The translations under genes were made by a program, and so were the position numbers. The notes under the pieces are model-generated. The model made no database searches. It was given only the letters and a program-made list of their open reading frames with translations, and was not told the DNA's origin. Shown piece by piece: positions 34,927 through 45,276 of a stretch of 64,000 nt of DNA (within the stretch, counting starts at the first letter, position 1; each line of letters starts with the position of its first letter). Origin of the DNA: Bradyrhizobium sp. NFR13 (GTDB lineage: Bacteria; Pseudomonadota; Alphaproteobacteria; Rhizobiales; Xanthobacteraceae); NCBI RefSeq assembly GCF_900114605.1, contig NZ_FOTP01000010.1:62001-126000 (forward strand), in the 5' to 3' direction.

Positions 34927-36081
34927 CTAGCGGCGATGAACCGCGTTATGCAGACGCTCCAGCGCCGTGTCGAGCGTCGCATCGTTCTTGGCGAAACAGA
35001 ACCGCACCACCGATGTGACCTTGTCCTGCTCGTAGAACGCCGACACCGGGATCGCGGCGACCTTGTAGTCGTAGACGAGACGCCGGCAGAATTCCTCGTC
35101 GGTCTCGTTTAGGCCCAGCGGCGACAGATCGACGGTGAGGAAGTACGTGCCCTGCGACTTGATGACGGGAAAGCCGATGCTCTCCAGACCAGCAGCGAGA
35201 CGATCGCGGCTGCGCGCGAGATCGTCTCGCATCGTCTTGAAGTAATCGTCGGGCTTGCCGAGACCGTAGGCGACAGCCACTTGCAGATTCGGCGCCGTCG
35301 TGAAGGTGAGAAACTGATGTACCTTGGCACAGACGCGGAGCAGATGCGGCGGCGCGCAAACGAAACCGATCTTCCATCCGGTCAGCGAGAAAATCTTGCC
35401 AGCGGAGCCCACCTTGATGGTGCGATCGCGCATGCCGGGAATGGTGATCAGCGGGATATGCTCGTGACCGTCGAAGGTCACATGTTCCCAGACTTCGTCG
35501 CAGATCGCGATCGTATCGAATTCCTGGCAGAACTTCGCCAACAGTTCGAGATCCTCGCGCGGCGACACCACTGCAGCCGGATTGAGCGGGCTGTTGAACA
35601 GCACGGCCTTGGTCTTGTGATTGAAGACCGCGCGGAGATCTTCTTCCGTGAGACGCCAGTGCGGCGGCTTCAGGCTGACCAGACGCGGAATGCCGCCGGC
35701 CTGCCGGATGATTGGCAGATAGGAGTCATAGACCGGCTGGAAGCAGACGACTTCATCGCCGGGCTCGACCACCGCGAGGATCGACGAGGTCAGCGCCTCG
35801 GTGCCGCCGGAGGTCACCATCACCTCGGTCATCGGATCAAGCGAGAGCTTGTGCCAGTGCTGGTAATGCGTGGCGATCGCCTGACGCAGCTCCGGGATGC
35901 CCATCATCGACGGATACTGGTTGTAGCCGTTCAGCACCGCGTCAGCCGCCGCCTGACGGATATCGTCGGGACCGGGATGATCGGGAAAGCCCTGTCCAAG
36001 ATTGATGGCATTGTGGTCGCGCGCGAGCTGCGACATCGCCTCGAACACCGTGACGGGCAGCTCAGAGAAAATCTTATTCAT
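34927..36081 (-). CDS. PLP-dependent class I aminotransferase
   Basis: A 384-residue fold-type I aminotransferase close to the kynurenine/methionine (YbdL-like) group. It starts MNKIFSELPVTVFEAMSQL and shows INLGQGFPDHPGP, the cofactor-phosphate motif TSGGTEAL, FNSPLNPAA, ICDEVWEHV, and the Schiff-base lysine in KVGSAGKIFSLTGWK. The substrate is uncertain; aromatic, methionine or glutamine acceptors are known in the group. It lies 14 bases upstream of the polyamine-binding protein gene and 7 bases after the rhodanese gene, so the three probably form a minus-strand operon. Confidence 0.9.
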   Translation of the reverse strand: MNKIFSELPVTVFEAMSQLARDHNAINLGQGFPDHPGPDDIRQAAADAVLNGYNQYPSMMGIPELRQAIATHYQHWHKLSLDPMTEVMVTSGGTEALTSSILAVVEPGDEVVCFQPVYDSYLPIIRQAGGIPRLVSLKPPHWRLTEEDLRAVFNHKTKAVLFNSPLNPAAVVSPREDLELLAKFCQEFDTIAICDEVWEHVTFDGHEHIPLITIPGMRDRTIKVGSAGKIFSLTGWKIGFVCAPPHLLRVCAKVHQFLTFTTAPNLQVAVAYGLGKPDDYFKTMRDDLARSRDRLAAGLESIGFPVIKSQGTYFLTVDLSPLGLNETDEEFCRRLVYDYKVAAIPVSAFYEQDKVTSVVRFCFAKNDATLDTALERLHNAVHRR

Positions 36082-36088
36082 CGAGAGA

Positions 36089-36421
36089 TCAGCCAGCCTT
36101 GGTCGGCAGGCCCGCAGCCTTCCATCCGAGAATGCCGCCGGCGAGATGCTTGTCATAGGCAAGGCCATCGGCCTGGGCTGCCAGCGAGGCTGTCACCGAG
36201 CGCTTGCCGGAGCGGCATGCAAACACGATCTGCTTGCCGGCCGGATCAGGCAGATTGGCGCTGTCGAAGGTCGACAGCGGGACCACCACAGCATCCGGAT
36301 AGGCCTCCACGGCCACTTCATTAGGCTCGCGGACATCAACCAGCAGATACTTGCCCTCAGCGATCCCCTTGGAGACTTCCTCGGGCGTCAAGTCGTGAAC
36401 GGTATGAGCTTCGCCTGCCAC
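36089..36421 (-). CDS. Rhodanese-like domain protein
   Basis: A 110-residue single rhodanese domain, a sulfurtransferase or persulfide carrier. The active-site loop ACRSGKRS contains the catalytic cysteine in the usual CRxGxR form, and the domain begins HDLTPEEVSKG with LLVDVREPNE. The start is a GTG codon at 36421, preceded five bases upstream by a strong GAGGAGG site. The ATG-led frame to 36520 passes through two hairpins and is not used. It is the first gene before the aminotransferase. Confidence 0.85.
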   Translation of the reverse strand: MAGEAHTVHDLTPEEVSKGIAEGKYLLVDVREPNEVAVEAYPDAVVVPLSTFDSANLPDPAGKQIVFACRSGKRSVTASLAAQADGLAYDKHLAGGILGWKAAGLPTKAG

Positions 36422-36435
36422 CAAAACCTCCTCGC

Positions 36436-36478
36436 GCTCCGGCCTCCGGAGCGAATACGAAGGGGCGGAAACGCCCCT
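36436..36478 (-). terminator. Two adjacent hairpins between kup and the rhodanese gene
   Basis: The first stem is AGGGGCG/CGCCCCT (36461-36467 with 36472-36478, loop GAAA). The second is GCTCCGG/CCGGAGC (36436-36442 with 36446-36452). On the minus strand they lie after the kup stop and just before the rhodanese ribosome-binding site. The T-tract is weak, so attenuation or simple spacing is also possible. Confidence 0.45.
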
Positions 36479-36589
36479 GTTTTCGGGCGCCAAAGTCGCC
36501 TCTCGCGCGGCGAAAATCAAGCGTCGGAAGAGCTTATTGTCGGGCCTGATCTTGCCCGAAACCGCAAGCCGACTTTTCGGGCCCAGGCC

Positions 36590-38512
36590 TTAAATAGTCA
36601 CCTGCGTACCCACTTCGACCACCCGCCCCGTGGGGATCTGGAAATAGTCTGTGGCGTCATTGGCAGTACGGCTCAGCGCAATGAACAGATGATCCTGCCA
36701 GCGCGGCATGCCGGAATGCGCAGCCGGCTTCAGTGCCCTACGCGACAGGAAGAACGACGTCGACATGATGTCGAACTGCCAGCCGATCTTGCGCGCAATC
36801 GCAAGGGATTTCGGCACATTCGGCGACTCCATGAAGCCGAAGCGGAGTGTGATCTTGGAGAAGGTCGCGCTGACCTCTTCCATCCGCACCCGCTCGCTCG
36901 GATCGATGCGCGGCGTCGGCGCCGTCTCGATGGTGAGAATAACGTTCTTCTCGTGAAGCACTTTGTAGTGTTTCAGACTATGCATGAGCGCCGTCGGCGC
37001 ACTCTGCGGATCGCTGGTGAGAAATACCGCCGTACCGGCCACGCGCTGCGGCGGACGTTTCTCCAGCATGGCCACGAGATCGGCCAGCGGAAACTCCAGC
37101 TTGCGCGACTTCTCGAACAGCAGACGGCTGCCGCGCCGCCACGTATACATCATGAGAATGATCACGCCGCCCATCACCAGCGGCACCCAGCCGCCGTCGA
37201 ACACCTTCAAAAGGTTCGCGGTGAGGAACGTGACGTCGATCACCAGGAACGGCACGATCAGCGCCGCAGCCGCGATCGGCGACCACTTCCAGCCCCGCCA
37301 GATCACCACAAAGCCCATCATCGCAGTAACGACCATGGTGCCGGTGACCGAGATGCCATAGGCCGAGGCCAGCGAGCTCGATGACTTGAACAGCACGACA
37401 AGCACGATCACTGCGATGAACAGCAGCATATTGACGCGCGGAATGTAGATCTGGCCGGAATGCGACTCCGATGTGTGCCGGATTTCGAAACGCGGCAGCA
37501 GGCCAAGCTGGATCGCCTGCTGCGTCAGCGAATAGGCGCCGGTAATCACGGCCTGACTCGCAATCACAGTGGCAGTCGCCGCGAGGATCACCATGGGAAT
37601 CAGCGCCCAGTCGGGAAACATCAGATAGAACGGATTTTCCAGCGCGGTCGGATCATGCATCACCAGCGCGGCCTGACCGAAATAGTTGATGGCCAGCGAT
37701 GGCAGCACGAGAAATAGCCAGGCCAGCTGGATCGGCTTTTTGCCGAAATGCCCCAGGTCGGCATAGAGCGCTTCGGCACCCGTCACCGCGAGGAACACAG
37801 CGCCCAGTGTGACAAAAGCGATGATGCCGTGGTGGAACATGAAATAGATCGCATGCACCGGATTGAGGGCCGCAAGCACTTCCGGATGCTTCACGATCTG
37901 CGGAATCGCCGCCACCGCGATCACAACGAACCATAGGCACATGATCGGTCCGAAAAACGTTGCGACCTTCGCGGTGCCGCGCGATTGGACGGCAAACAGC
38001 GCCACCAGAATCACGATGGTGATCGGCACCACGTAGGGATCGAACGCGGTGGTGACGAGCTTGACGCCCTCGATGGCTGACAGGACCGACAGTGCCGGCG
38101 TAATCACCGCGTCCCCATAGAACAGCGCCGCCGCGATGATGCCGAGCATGACGACGACCGTGCCGCTCGATCCGATGGCACGCTGCGCCAGCGCCATCAG
38201 GGCCAGCGGGCCGCCCTCGCCGTTATTGTCGGCGCGCAGCAGCAGCACGACATATTTGAGCGTGACCACGATGATCAGCGCCCACAGGATCAACGAGAGG
38301 ACACCCAGGATCGCTTCATTGTCGATGCCGGGCGCCTTGTGGCCCCCGGCCGCGACCAGCGCCTCACGGAGCGCGTAGAGCGGGCTGGTGCCGATGTCGC
38401 CGTAGACGACGCCGATACTGCCCATGACGAGTGAGCCAAAGCTGGCTGTGGAATGCCCATAAGAGGAGTCCGCCGGGGAAGCCACGGCGGGAGAAGCGCT
38501 ATCACTGGTCAT
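36590..38512 (-). CDS. kup: KUP-family potassium transporter (copy 1)
   Basis: A 640-residue potassium uptake permease, proton-coupled, with about 12 membrane helices in the first 450 residues and a soluble C-terminal domain. The family signature [18 protein letters not shown] is near residue 35, and RADNNGEGG follows the second helix. The C-terminal [20 protein letters not shown] is shared almost exactly with the neighbouring copy. Paralogues in tandem probably arose by duplication. No regulatory element is obvious in the 141 bases between the two genes. Confidence 0.95.
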   Translation of the reverse strand: MTSDSASPAVASPADSSYGHSTASFGSLVMGSIGVVYGDIGTSPLYALREALVAAGGHKAPGIDNEAILGVLSLILWALIIVVTLKYVVLLLRADNNGEGGPLALMALAQRAIGSSGTVVVMLGIIAAALFYGDAVITPALSVLSAIEGVKLVTTAFDPYVVPITIVILVALFAVQSRGTAKVATFFGPIMCLWFVVIAVAAIPQIVKHPEVLAALNPVHAIYFMFHHGIIAFVTLGAVFLAVTGAEALYADLGHFGKKPIQLAWLFLVLPSLAINYFGQAALVMHDPTALENPFYLMFPDWALIPMVILAATATVIASQAVITGAYSLTQQAIQLGLLPRFEIRHTSESHSGQIYIPRVNMLLFIAVIVLVVLFKSSSSLASAYGISVTGTMVVTAMMGFVVIWRGWKWSPIAAAALIVPFLVIDVTFLTANLLKVFDGGWVPLVMGGVIILMMYTWRRGSRLLFEKSRKLEFPLADLVAMLEKRPPQRVAGTAVFLTSDPQSAPTALMHSLKHYKVLHEKNVILTIETAPTPRIDPSERVRMEEVSATFSKITLRFGFMESPNVPKSLAIARKIGWQFDIMSTSFFLSRRALKPAAHSGMPRWQDHLFIALSRTANDATDYFQIPTGRVVEVGTQVTI

Positions 38513-38653
38513 GGAAACGGCCTCGACAACTTCTGGATGGCAAGTCCTTGAACGACAAATCTCTGAACAGCGGGGCAGCGAGGCCGTTCCCGGCCCCGAT
38601 GATCACCCCCATTCTAGCGCAAATCCGGGAACCGGACATGACAAAAGGTGAGT

Positions 38654-40555
38654 TCAGATCGTCACCTGAGTACCGACCTCCACCACGCGTCCGGTGGGAA
38701 TCTGGAAATAGTCGGTGGCGTCGTTCGCCGAACGGCTGAGCGCGATGAACAGATGGTCCTGCCACAGCGGCATGCCGGATTGCGCCGACGGCTTCAGCGA
38801 GCGCCGCGACACGAAGAACGACGTCGCCATGATGTCGAACTGCCAGCCGAGCTTGCGCGCGACGACCAGCGCCTTGGGGACGTTTGGCGATTCCATGAAG
38901 CCGAAACGCAGCTTCACCATCGAGAACTTGTCGCTGATATTCTCCATGCGAACGCGCTCTGCCAGATCGACCTTCGGCGTCTGTGCAGTCTCGATGGTCA
39001 GGATCACATTGTGTTCGTGCAGAACCTTGTTGTGCTTCAGGTTATGCAGCAGCGCTGTCGGCACGAATTCGGGATCGCTGGTGAGGAACACCGCGGTGCC
39101 CTTCACGATATGCGGGGGGCGCTTTTCCAGGCTCTTGATGAGATCGCGCAGCGGCACTTCGATACGGCGCGTCTTGGTGATCAGTATCCCCGCGCCGCGG
39201 CGCCAGGTCCAGATCATGCCGGCCATCAGCACGCCGAACAGCAGCGGCACCCAGGCGCCTTCCAGCAGTTTCAGGAGATTGGCGCTGAGGAAGGCCAGAT
39301 CGACGAACACCAACGGCGCGATGATTGCGGCGGCAGTGGCAGCCTTCCAGTTCCACAGCTTCCAGATCACCACAAAACCCATGATGCCATCGGCCACCAT
39401 CGTCGTGGAGACGGCGATGCCATAGGCGGAGGCCAGACCGCTTGACGATTTGAACATCAGCACGAGCAGCAGCACGCCGATCAGCAGCAGGCGATTGACC
39501 CGAGGCAAATAGATCTGGCCGGCATGGGTCTCGGAGGTGAAGCGCACTTCGAAGCGCGGCAGTAGCCCAAGCTGCACCGCCTGACGCACGAGCGAGTATG
39601 CGCCCGTGATGACGGCCTGGCTCGCAATCACGGTGGCGGCCGTCGCCAGCACGATCAGCGGCACCAGCATCCATTCCGGTGCCATCCGATAGAACGGGTT
39701 TTCGATCGCGGTTGGGTTGGACAGCACCAGCGCGCCCTGCCCGAAATAGTTGATCATCAACGCCGGCAGCACGAAAAAGAACCAGCCGTATTGAATTGGC
39801 CTGCGACCGAAATGGCCAAGATCCGCGTAGAGTGCCTCGCCGCCGGTGACGGCCAGGAAGACTGCGCCCAGGGTGACAAGGCCAATGGTGCCGTGGCTCA
39901 ACATGAACTGTACGGCGTAATATGGATTGATCGCCTTCAGCACCGTCGGATCGTCAGAGATGTGCGAAGCCCCCATCAGCGCCAGCGTCGTAAACCAGAT
40001 GATCATCACCGGCCCGAAGGCGGATGCCACTTTGGCGGTGCCGATCCGCTGAACGGAAAACAGCACCACGAGAATCGCGACCGTAACCGGCACGACATAG
40101 GGCTCGAGCGCAGGCGCCTTGAGTTTCAAACCCTCCACCGCCGACAGTACCGAGATCGCCGGGGTGATCATGGAATCGCCAATGAACATCGACGCGCCGA
40201 TCACGCCCAGTACCATCAGTGGCAAGCTCCGCCGACCCAGGGCACGCTGGCCCAGCGCCATCAGCGACAGCGTCCCGCCCTCGCCATTGTTGTCGGCGCG
40301 GAGCAGGAACAGCACATATTTGGCGGTGACAACGATGAACAGCGCCCACAGGATCAGCGAGAGCACGCCGAGCACAATGACGGGCGTCACTGGCGCACCA
40401 TGCGTCGCGCCGTGTACCGCCTCGCGGAACGCGTAAAGTGGCGAAGTTCCGATGTCGCCAAACACGACGCCGATGCTGCCGACTGTGAGCGACCAGAACC
40501 CGGTATGAACCGGAACTTCGATCGGTCCCTCGCCTGTTGTTTCCGAAACGGCCAT
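38654..40555 (-). CDS. kup: KUP-family potassium transporter (copy 2)
   Basis: A 633-residue paralogue of the downstream KUP protein, with the same landmarks ([27 protein letters not shown], the shared C-terminus ending [12 protein letters not shown]). The start [11 protein letters not shown] gives the expected length; a frame open to 40678 adds 41 residues without membrane or family features. It is the upstream member of the tandem pair. The N-termini and the loop sequences differ enough to suggest an old duplication and possibly different expression or affinity. Confidence 0.95.
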   Translation of the reverse strand: MAVSETTGEGPIEVPVHTGFWSLTVGSIGVVFGDIGTSPLYAFREAVHGATHGAPVTPVIVLGVLSLILWALFIVVTAKYVLFLLRADNNGEGGTLSLMALGQRALGRRSLPLMVLGVIGASMFIGDSMITPAISVLSAVEGLKLKAPALEPYVVPVTVAILVVLFSVQRIGTAKVASAFGPVMIIWFTTLALMGASHISDDPTVLKAINPYYAVQFMLSHGTIGLVTLGAVFLAVTGGEALYADLGHFGRRPIQYGWFFFVLPALMINYFGQGALVLSNPTAIENPFYRMAPEWMLVPLIVLATAATVIASQAVITGAYSLVRQAVQLGLLPRFEVRFTSETHAGQIYLPRVNRLLLIGVLLLVLMFKSSSGLASAYGIAVSTTMVADGIMGFVVIWKLWNWKAATAAAIIAPLVFVDLAFLSANLLKLLEGAWVPLLFGVLMAGMIWTWRRGAGILITKTRRIEVPLRDLIKSLEKRPPHIVKGTAVFLTSDPEFVPTALLHNLKHNKVLHEHNVILTIETAQTPKVDLAERVRMENISDKFSMVKLRFGFMESPNVPKALVVARKLGWQFDIMATSFFVSRRSLKPSAQSGMPLWQDHLFIALSRSANDATDYFQIPTGRVVEVGTQVTI

Positions 40556-40726
40556 TCTGCTCGTAACGCCTCTGGACAATCCGGACCCGGCTATGGCGCG
40601 CCGGGCAATGCCAGTCAACCGGGACACTAGCCTATCCTGCCGCAGATCGCTCATCCGGAGCGCGGCAAAAATCGGCATTGCCCAGCAAAAAAAGAGGCGC
40701 GAGCAGTAAAAAAGGAATTGACTGTT

Positions 40727-41551
40727 TTACGGCTTGAGGTTTGGCGGCAGCGGCGGGTCTTCCCGCATCAGCGTAATGGTCACCCGCCGGTTGGCAGCCA
40801 TGGTCGGATCATCGGGGAATAGCGGCTGGCTGTCCGCCTTGCCCGACACTGAGAAGATATGCGACGGCGGCAGGCCTTCGCGTTCCAGAATCTGCCGAAC
40901 GACATTGGCGCGATCAGCCGAAAGATCGAATGCATCATATTCGCTGCGCGCCGGCACGAAGCCGGCGGCGGTATGGCCGACGATAGCCACACGCAGCGGC
41001 GTCGCCTTCAGCGGTCCGGCGAGTTTCTGCAGCAACAGACGGGTGCGCTCATAGGGAACCTTGGATCCGTCAGCAAACATCGAGCGGCCGTTCTGATCGA
41101 TGATTTCCAGATTGAGGCCCTGCTTGGTTTCCTCGAACATGATGTTCTTGGAGATCTCGTTGATCTCCGGCATGTCCTGCAGCGCCTGCCGCAGTGACGC
41201 CGAGGCGAGCGCGAATTCGCGATCCATCTTCAGCTTGGCACCCGCGGGACGGCCACCCTTCTCGCTCGGACTGGTGACGTTGGACGCGTCCTCAGGCGAC
41301 ACGTGATCCTTGTTTCTTGTCTGGCCGCGCGTCGGCAGACCATCGGATTCGATCACACCGGAATAGCGCGCATCGGTCTGCACGCCGAAGGCTTCGCGAA
41401 CCGAGCCGGCAACGATCTTGAGCTTGGCGCCATCAGGGCTGGAGAACGCCACCAGCATGACGAAGTAGCTGAGCAGCAGCGCCATCAGATCGGCGAAGGT
41501 CACGAACCAGCCATGGCCGCCGTGTGCTTCTCCGCGTTTTTTCTTCGCCAT
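40727..41551 (-). CDS. motB: Flagellar stator protein MotB (OmpA-domain)
   Basis: A 274-residue stator subunit. A single membrane helix at about 16-36 carries the proton-binding Asp21 in FVTFADLMALLLSYF. A linker follows, then a peptidoglycan-binding OmpA domain from about residue 145 (MFADGSKVP, VAIVGHTAAGF, LSADRANVVRQIL, NRRVTI). It is encoded 29 bases after motA and anchors the stator to the cell wall. Rhizobia often carry more than one stator set, so this may not be the only one. Confidence 0.9.
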   Translation of the reverse strand: MAKKKRGEAHGGHGWFVTFADLMALLLSYFVMLVAFSSPDGAKLKIVAGSVREAFGVQTDARYSGVIESDGLPTRGQTRNKDHVSPEDASNVTSPSEKGGRPAGAKLKMDREFALASASLRQALQDMPEINEISKNIMFEETKQGLNLEIIDQNGRSMFADGSKVPYERTRLLLQKLAGPLKATPLRVAIVGHTAAGFVPARSEYDAFDLSADRANVVRQILEREGLPPSHIFSVSGKADSQPLFPDDPTMAANRRVTITLMREDPPLPPNLKP

Positions 41552-41580
41552 CGGACGTGCTCCGAACCTCCCCCTGCGCG

Positions 41581-42354
41581 TTACGCGGGGACCGGCTCAC
41601 TTTCGTCGTGGCGATGCTTTTCGGGCAGATAGGCCAACAGCATTTCGCGGACCAGCGCCGGGCTCTTGGAGTCACGGATCATCAGAATGCCATCGATGAT
41701 GAGGGTGCGGTTGGTCTCCTCGTCGAGCACCTTGACGTGCAGCTTGTCGGCAATGGGCAGACAGACCAGGTTGCCGACCACCGCGCCGTACAGCGTCGCC
41801 AGCAGCGCGACCGCCATGAACGGGCCGAGCTTGGAGGGATCGGACATGTTCGAGAACATCTGCACCATGCCGAGCAGCGTGCCGATCATACCGAAGGCCG
41901 GGGCGCAATCGCCGATGGCGCGATAGATCTTCGAACCTTCATCGAGATGCATGAGAAAGTTGTCGCGGTCGCGCTCGAGATTGTCACGGATGAATTCGAG
42001 GTCGTAGCCGTCGGCAACGAAGCGGATTCCCTTGGCGAGGAACGCGTCATTGGTCTCGACTTTTTCGAGTCCAACCGGCCCCTGCTTTCTTGCGATCTCA
42101 GCGATGCGGGCGAGTTCGTCGACGAGATCACGCGCATTCAGACGGCTCAGCGTGAACGCAAATTTGGCGCCCAGTGGAATGCCATGAAGGATGGACGAAA
42201 GCGGAAAGCGGATCAGCGTCGCGGCGAACGAACCGCCGAAAATGATGATAACGGCGTGGATGTCGTAGAACATCCCGAAACTGCCGCCCATGAGGATCAG
42301 GGTACACAGCACAATGATGCCAGCGACGAAACCGACGAGTGTTGTGATATCCAT
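41581..42354 (-). CDS. motA: Flagellar stator protein MotA
   Basis: A 257-residue four-helix stator subunit of the MotA/PomA family. It starts MDITTLVGFVAGI and has FGGSFAATLIRFPLS after the second helix. The conserved cytoplasmic loop has charged residues, and IYRAIGDCAPAFGMIGTLLGMVQMF-type helix 3 (APAFGMIGTLLGMVQM) precedes VALLATLYGAVVGNLV. It lacks the long E. coli-type loop, as in PomA. The frame open to 42408 begins earlier, but family alignment favours 42354. It forms an operon with motB. Confidence 0.92.
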   Translation of the reverse strand: MDITTLVGFVAGIIVLCTLILMGGSFGMFYDIHAVIIIFGGSFAATLIRFPLSSILHGIPLGAKFAFTLSRLNARDLVDELARIAEIARKQGPVGLEKVETNDAFLAKGIRFVADGYDLEFIRDNLERDRDNFLMHLDEGSKIYRAIGDCAPAFGMIGTLLGMVQMFSNMSDPSKLGPFMAVALLATLYGAVVGNLVCLPIADKLHVKVLDEETNRTLIIDGILMIRDSKSPALVREMLLAYLPEKHRHDESEPVPA

Positions 42355-42566
42355 GTCAACTCCGACGCTATACACGTATCGAACGACGTCCGTCCTGGAC
42401 GGCGGCACGCCTCGAGATCAGGCCGCGCGAAGGCACCTTAGCGATATTGCGATTAAGGACGCGTTACCGCTTCACGGTCCATTAATGATAGATTAATGAC
42501 GCGCGAGCGCGCGTGGAACGATACGAAGAGTCGTTCAGCAGACAGATTGGGGACGATTGTGCGGCG

Positions 42567-43295
42567 TCAGGCAGCGCGCCGGACGACCACGAAGGTTCGT
42601 GATCCCGGCGCGTGGGTCGGGTCATCAAGAAACTCGATCGGCTTGAGGCCAGCGGCCACGCAGAACTCGGCGATCATGTTCTTCGGCAACGGCTTTGCAC
42701 CGCGCCACGACGTATCCGCCGTCAGCGGATCCTTGCCGAGCATCATCTTCAAGCGCTGGATGACGGGCGTCGGGACGAACTTGGCGATATGCCAGAGGAT
42801 CGTCGGATATTCATGCGCCGTTCGGAAGTGAATGAGTCCGAGCGCGGATGGACGCAGGATGCGGGCCACTTCGACCAAATTGGCCTTCACGACGTCATGC
42901 GACGGCATGTGCTGAAAGACCTCATATGACCATACGAAATCCGCAGTTTCCGGCGCCAAGGGAAACACGACGCCATTGCCGGCGACGAAGTCGAGATTGC
43001 TGAACGCCGCTCCCGCCGCCTTCGCCTTCTCCACCATGACGTCGGACACATCAATGCCGAGAGCCCTGGTGAAACGCCCGCCAAGTGCCTGCGTGAAACG
43101 GCCGACACCGCAGCCGATATCGACCGCCGTCTTGCCGACGGGGTCCAGAGCGTATTTCGCGAGAACAGGATCGATCAGCAGCGTCGCGCGTTCGCGACCG
43201 AGTGCAAAGAATTTTTCGGGATCGTGATCCCACAGCTCGGTCTCTACGTAGAAGAACGGGTCACGATTTGCGCGCTCATTCCAGGCTTTCTTCAT
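42567..43295 (-). CDS. Class I SAM-dependent methyltransferase
   Basis: A 242-residue methyltransferase of the Methyltransf_11/25 type. The SAM motif AVDIGCGVGRFTQAL is near residue 60, the acidic second strand is LGIDVSDVMV, and VWSYEVFQHMPSHDVV contains the post-II motif. A TTG at 43325 would add ten residues; the ATG at 43295 (MKKAWNERANRDPFF) is preferred from family starts. The gene is isolated, with nothing nearby to indicate a substrate. Confidence 0.8.
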   Translation of the reverse strand: MKKAWNERANRDPFFYVETELWDHDPEKFFALGRERATLLIDPVLAKYALDPVGKTAVDIGCGVGRFTQALGGRFTRALGIDVSDVMVEKAKAAGAAFSNLDFVAGNGVVFPLAPETADFVWSYEVFQHMPSHDVVKANLVEVARILRPSALGLIHFRTAHEYPTILWHIAKFVPTPVIQRLKMMLGKDPLTADTSWRGAKPLPKNMIAEFCVAAGLKPIEFLDDPTHAPGSRTFVVVRRAA

Positions 43296-43445
43296 ATCCT
43301 TGGTCTGAGGCAACACCGTCTCCAATGCCCGTCTTAACGGCGGAACGGGCAGTTAGCCCGAAGCCCTCCGGCCGCGCAAGCCACCGAAGGAGGTTCGGTA
43401 TGATCGGCATCTAACCCTTATCGTTAGTCTTAATAGCCCTGGATT

Positions 43446-44165
43446 TCAGTGTATTTCCGACGAGCGTGCCATCGCCTCTTTCAGCTTCTCGAGCGTGAAT
43501 GACGGACTGCGCGCGATATCGAGAATGGGCGTCTCGCGCCGCCCGCACAGCTCCGCCGCGTCCGGCAGCTTCGCGGCGACATCGAGCGGGATCACAACCG
43601 CGCCGTGCTGATCCGCATGGATCAGATCGTCCGAACGGACACTCATGCCGGCAACGCGTACTTCCTGACCGAACTCGCTCACATGCACATGCGCATGCGA
43701 CGGACCGATCGTGCCGGCGAGCGCCTGGAAGTCCGGCGCCCATTGCGGGATATCGCGGATCGAGCCATCGGTGACCACACCGAGGCAACCGAGCGCCTTG
43801 TGCACGGCGCTGTTCACCTCGCCCCAGAACGCGCCATAACCCGCGTCGGGCCCGTCGATATCCTGGATCACGCTGATGCGCGGACCGATGCCCGTGCCGA
43901 CATATTCGTAGTAAGCGAGCCGCCGCGCCTTCTGCTCCGCCGCAGGCAGGCCGGAGGCCATGGTCGCGCGAATGGTCGCGGTGCGCGCATAGCCGACGAT
44001 GGGCGGCAGATTGGGAAACGGACAAACCAGCGGACGCGTAGTGTAGCCGATCAGCCGGCGCTCGGGCGCTACGATCTCCATCGCATTGCAGATGGTCGGG
44101 GTGTCGTAGCGGCCCAGTGCTTCCAGAACAGATGCGGGCAGCGGACCGATCGCGGAATTCGTCAC
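43446..44165 (-). CDS. RraA-family protein (putative dimethylmenaquinone methyltransferase / aldolase)
   Basis: A 239-residue RraA-fold protein related to HMG aldolases. The metal- and substrate-binding loop reads GVVTDGSIRDIP, with the conserved Arg-Asp pair. It is only distantly similar to the LigK-like protein at 19456 and lacks pathway neighbours. A C-terminal extension follows the core. Possible roles are a pyruvate aldolase of another pathway or an oxaloacetate decarboxylase. It is upstream of no obvious operon and follows the pssA terminator. Confidence 0.75.
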   Translation of the reverse strand: MTNSAIGPLPASVLEALGRYDTPTICNAMEIVAPERRLIGYTTRPLVCPFPNLPPIVGYARTATIRATMASGLPAAEQKARRLAYYEYVGTGIGPRISVIQDIDGPDAGYGAFWGEVNSAVHKALGCLGVVTDGSIRDIPQWAPDFQALAGTIGPSHAHVHVSEFGQEVRVAGMSVRSDDLIHADQHGAVVIPLDVAAKLPDAAELCGRRETPILDIARSPSFTLEKLKEAMARSSEIH

Positions 44166-44251
44166 GGCGTTTCTCCTGTGTGATTATCGCATCCCGTCTT
44201 CGCGGGAGGTCGTCGTGCTGGGTAACTTCGGATATAGCCGACTTCGCTGCA

Positions 44252-44298
44252 TGCCCAAAACGAAATGCAGCCGCTTTCGTCGTGGAAAGCGGCTGCAT
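44252..44298 (-). terminator. Rho-independent terminator of pssA
   Basis: Perfect 14-bp stem (44265-44278 with 44285-44298) and a 6-base loop. On the minus strand it is followed by TTTCGTTTTG. It lies 22 bases after the pssA stop codon and is the strongest terminator in the window. Confidence 0.9.
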
Positions 44299-44320
44299 AA
44301 ATTGTTCGCGAGATGGACAA

Positions 44321-45202
44321 TCAGTTCAGGCGTGCGGGCCGATCGTCCGGCGCAATCTCAGGTGCACCCGGCGTGTAGGGCGTCGATGCATGGGGCGCTG
44401 CCGGATCGACAGGAACCACCGGCCGCGCGACCAGCGCGCGCTCCTGATCGCGATACGACTTCCAGCCAAGCGGCAGGCTCAGCAGATACATGATCGAGAG
44501 CGCCGACAGGATGTGCCAAGGGTAGCCGATCAGCAGCGCGATGAAGAGCACGACGCCGACGAACACCGGCAGCACCAGCTCGCGCGGCACCCGCATATTC
44601 ACGGCCTTGCCGGAGAACACCGGCAGCCGCGACACCATCAGGAAGCCGACCAGCAGCGTGTAGACGGTCGTCAGGACGGCCGGCGGCATCGGCATGCCCA
44701 GGAAGCCCAGATAGATCGGCAGCATCACGGTGAGCGCGCCCAGCGGCGCCGGCATGCCCGTGAAGAAGTTGGCCGCAAAGGCCGGCTTGTCCGGATCGTC
44801 CATGGTGGCGTTGAAACGCGCCAGCCGCAGGCTGCCGGCGATGGCAAACACCATCGCGGCAATCCAGCCGGCATTGCTGAGATCGTGAAGCTGCCAGAAA
44901 TACAGGATCAAGCCAGGCGCAACGCCGAAATTGACGAAGTCAGCCAGGCTGTCGAGTTCAGCGCCGAATTTCGACTGCCCCTTGATCATGCGGGCGACAC
45001 GGCCGTCGACACCATCGAGCACAGCCGCGAATACGATGGCCGCAACTGCGAGTTCCATCCGCCCTTCGGTGGACAGGCGGATCGCCGTCAGGCCGGCGCA
45101 GATCGCCAGCAGCGTGATCATGTTCGGCACCAGCATCCGGATCGGAATGGTCCGGAACCGGCGGCGGCGCGTCTCGGGAGACTGGTCAGAAGGCATTTGC
45201 AT
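44321..45202 (-). CDS. pssA: CDP-diacylglycerol-serine O-phosphatidyltransferase
   Basis: A 293-residue membrane enzyme that makes phosphatidylserine from CDP-diacylglycerol and serine. The CDP-alcohol phosphatidyltransferase motif DGxxAR(x8)GxxxDxxxD is intact as DGRVARMIKGQ with GAELDSLAD following. About eight hydrophobic helices are present. It lies 74 bases downstream of psd, so both steps to phosphatidylethanolamine are encoded together, as usual in this group. The C-terminal 45 residues are polar and proline-rich. A strong terminator follows. Confidence 0.94.
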   Translation of the reverse strand: MQMPSDQSPETRRRRFRTIPIRMLVPNMITLLAICAGLTAIRLSTEGRMELAVAAIVFAAVLDGVDGRVARMIKGQSKFGAELDSLADFVNFGVAPGLILYFWQLHDLSNAGWIAAMVFAIAGSLRLARFNATMDDPDKPAFAANFFTGMPAPLGALTVMLPIYLGFLGMPMPPAVLTTVYTLLVGFLMVSRLPVFSGKAVNMRVPRELVLPVFVGVVLFIALLIGYPWHILSALSIMYLLSLPLGWKSYRDQERALVARPVVPVDPAAPHASTPYTPGAPEIAPDDRPARLN

Positions 45203-45246
45203 GGTGTGATCCTAGCAAATCCCACCCTGTTCCGCCATTGTGGCGA

Positions 45247-45267
45247 CCTGCCGCCCAAAGCGGCAGG
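45247..45267. terminator. Perfect 8-bp hairpin in the psd-pssA gap
   Basis: CCTGCCGC (45247-45254) pairs with GCGGCAGG (45260-45267) over a 5-base loop. No T-tract follows on either strand, so it may be a processing or stabilising hairpin rather than a terminator. Confidence 0.35.
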
Positions 45268-45276
45268 AAATCGGGG

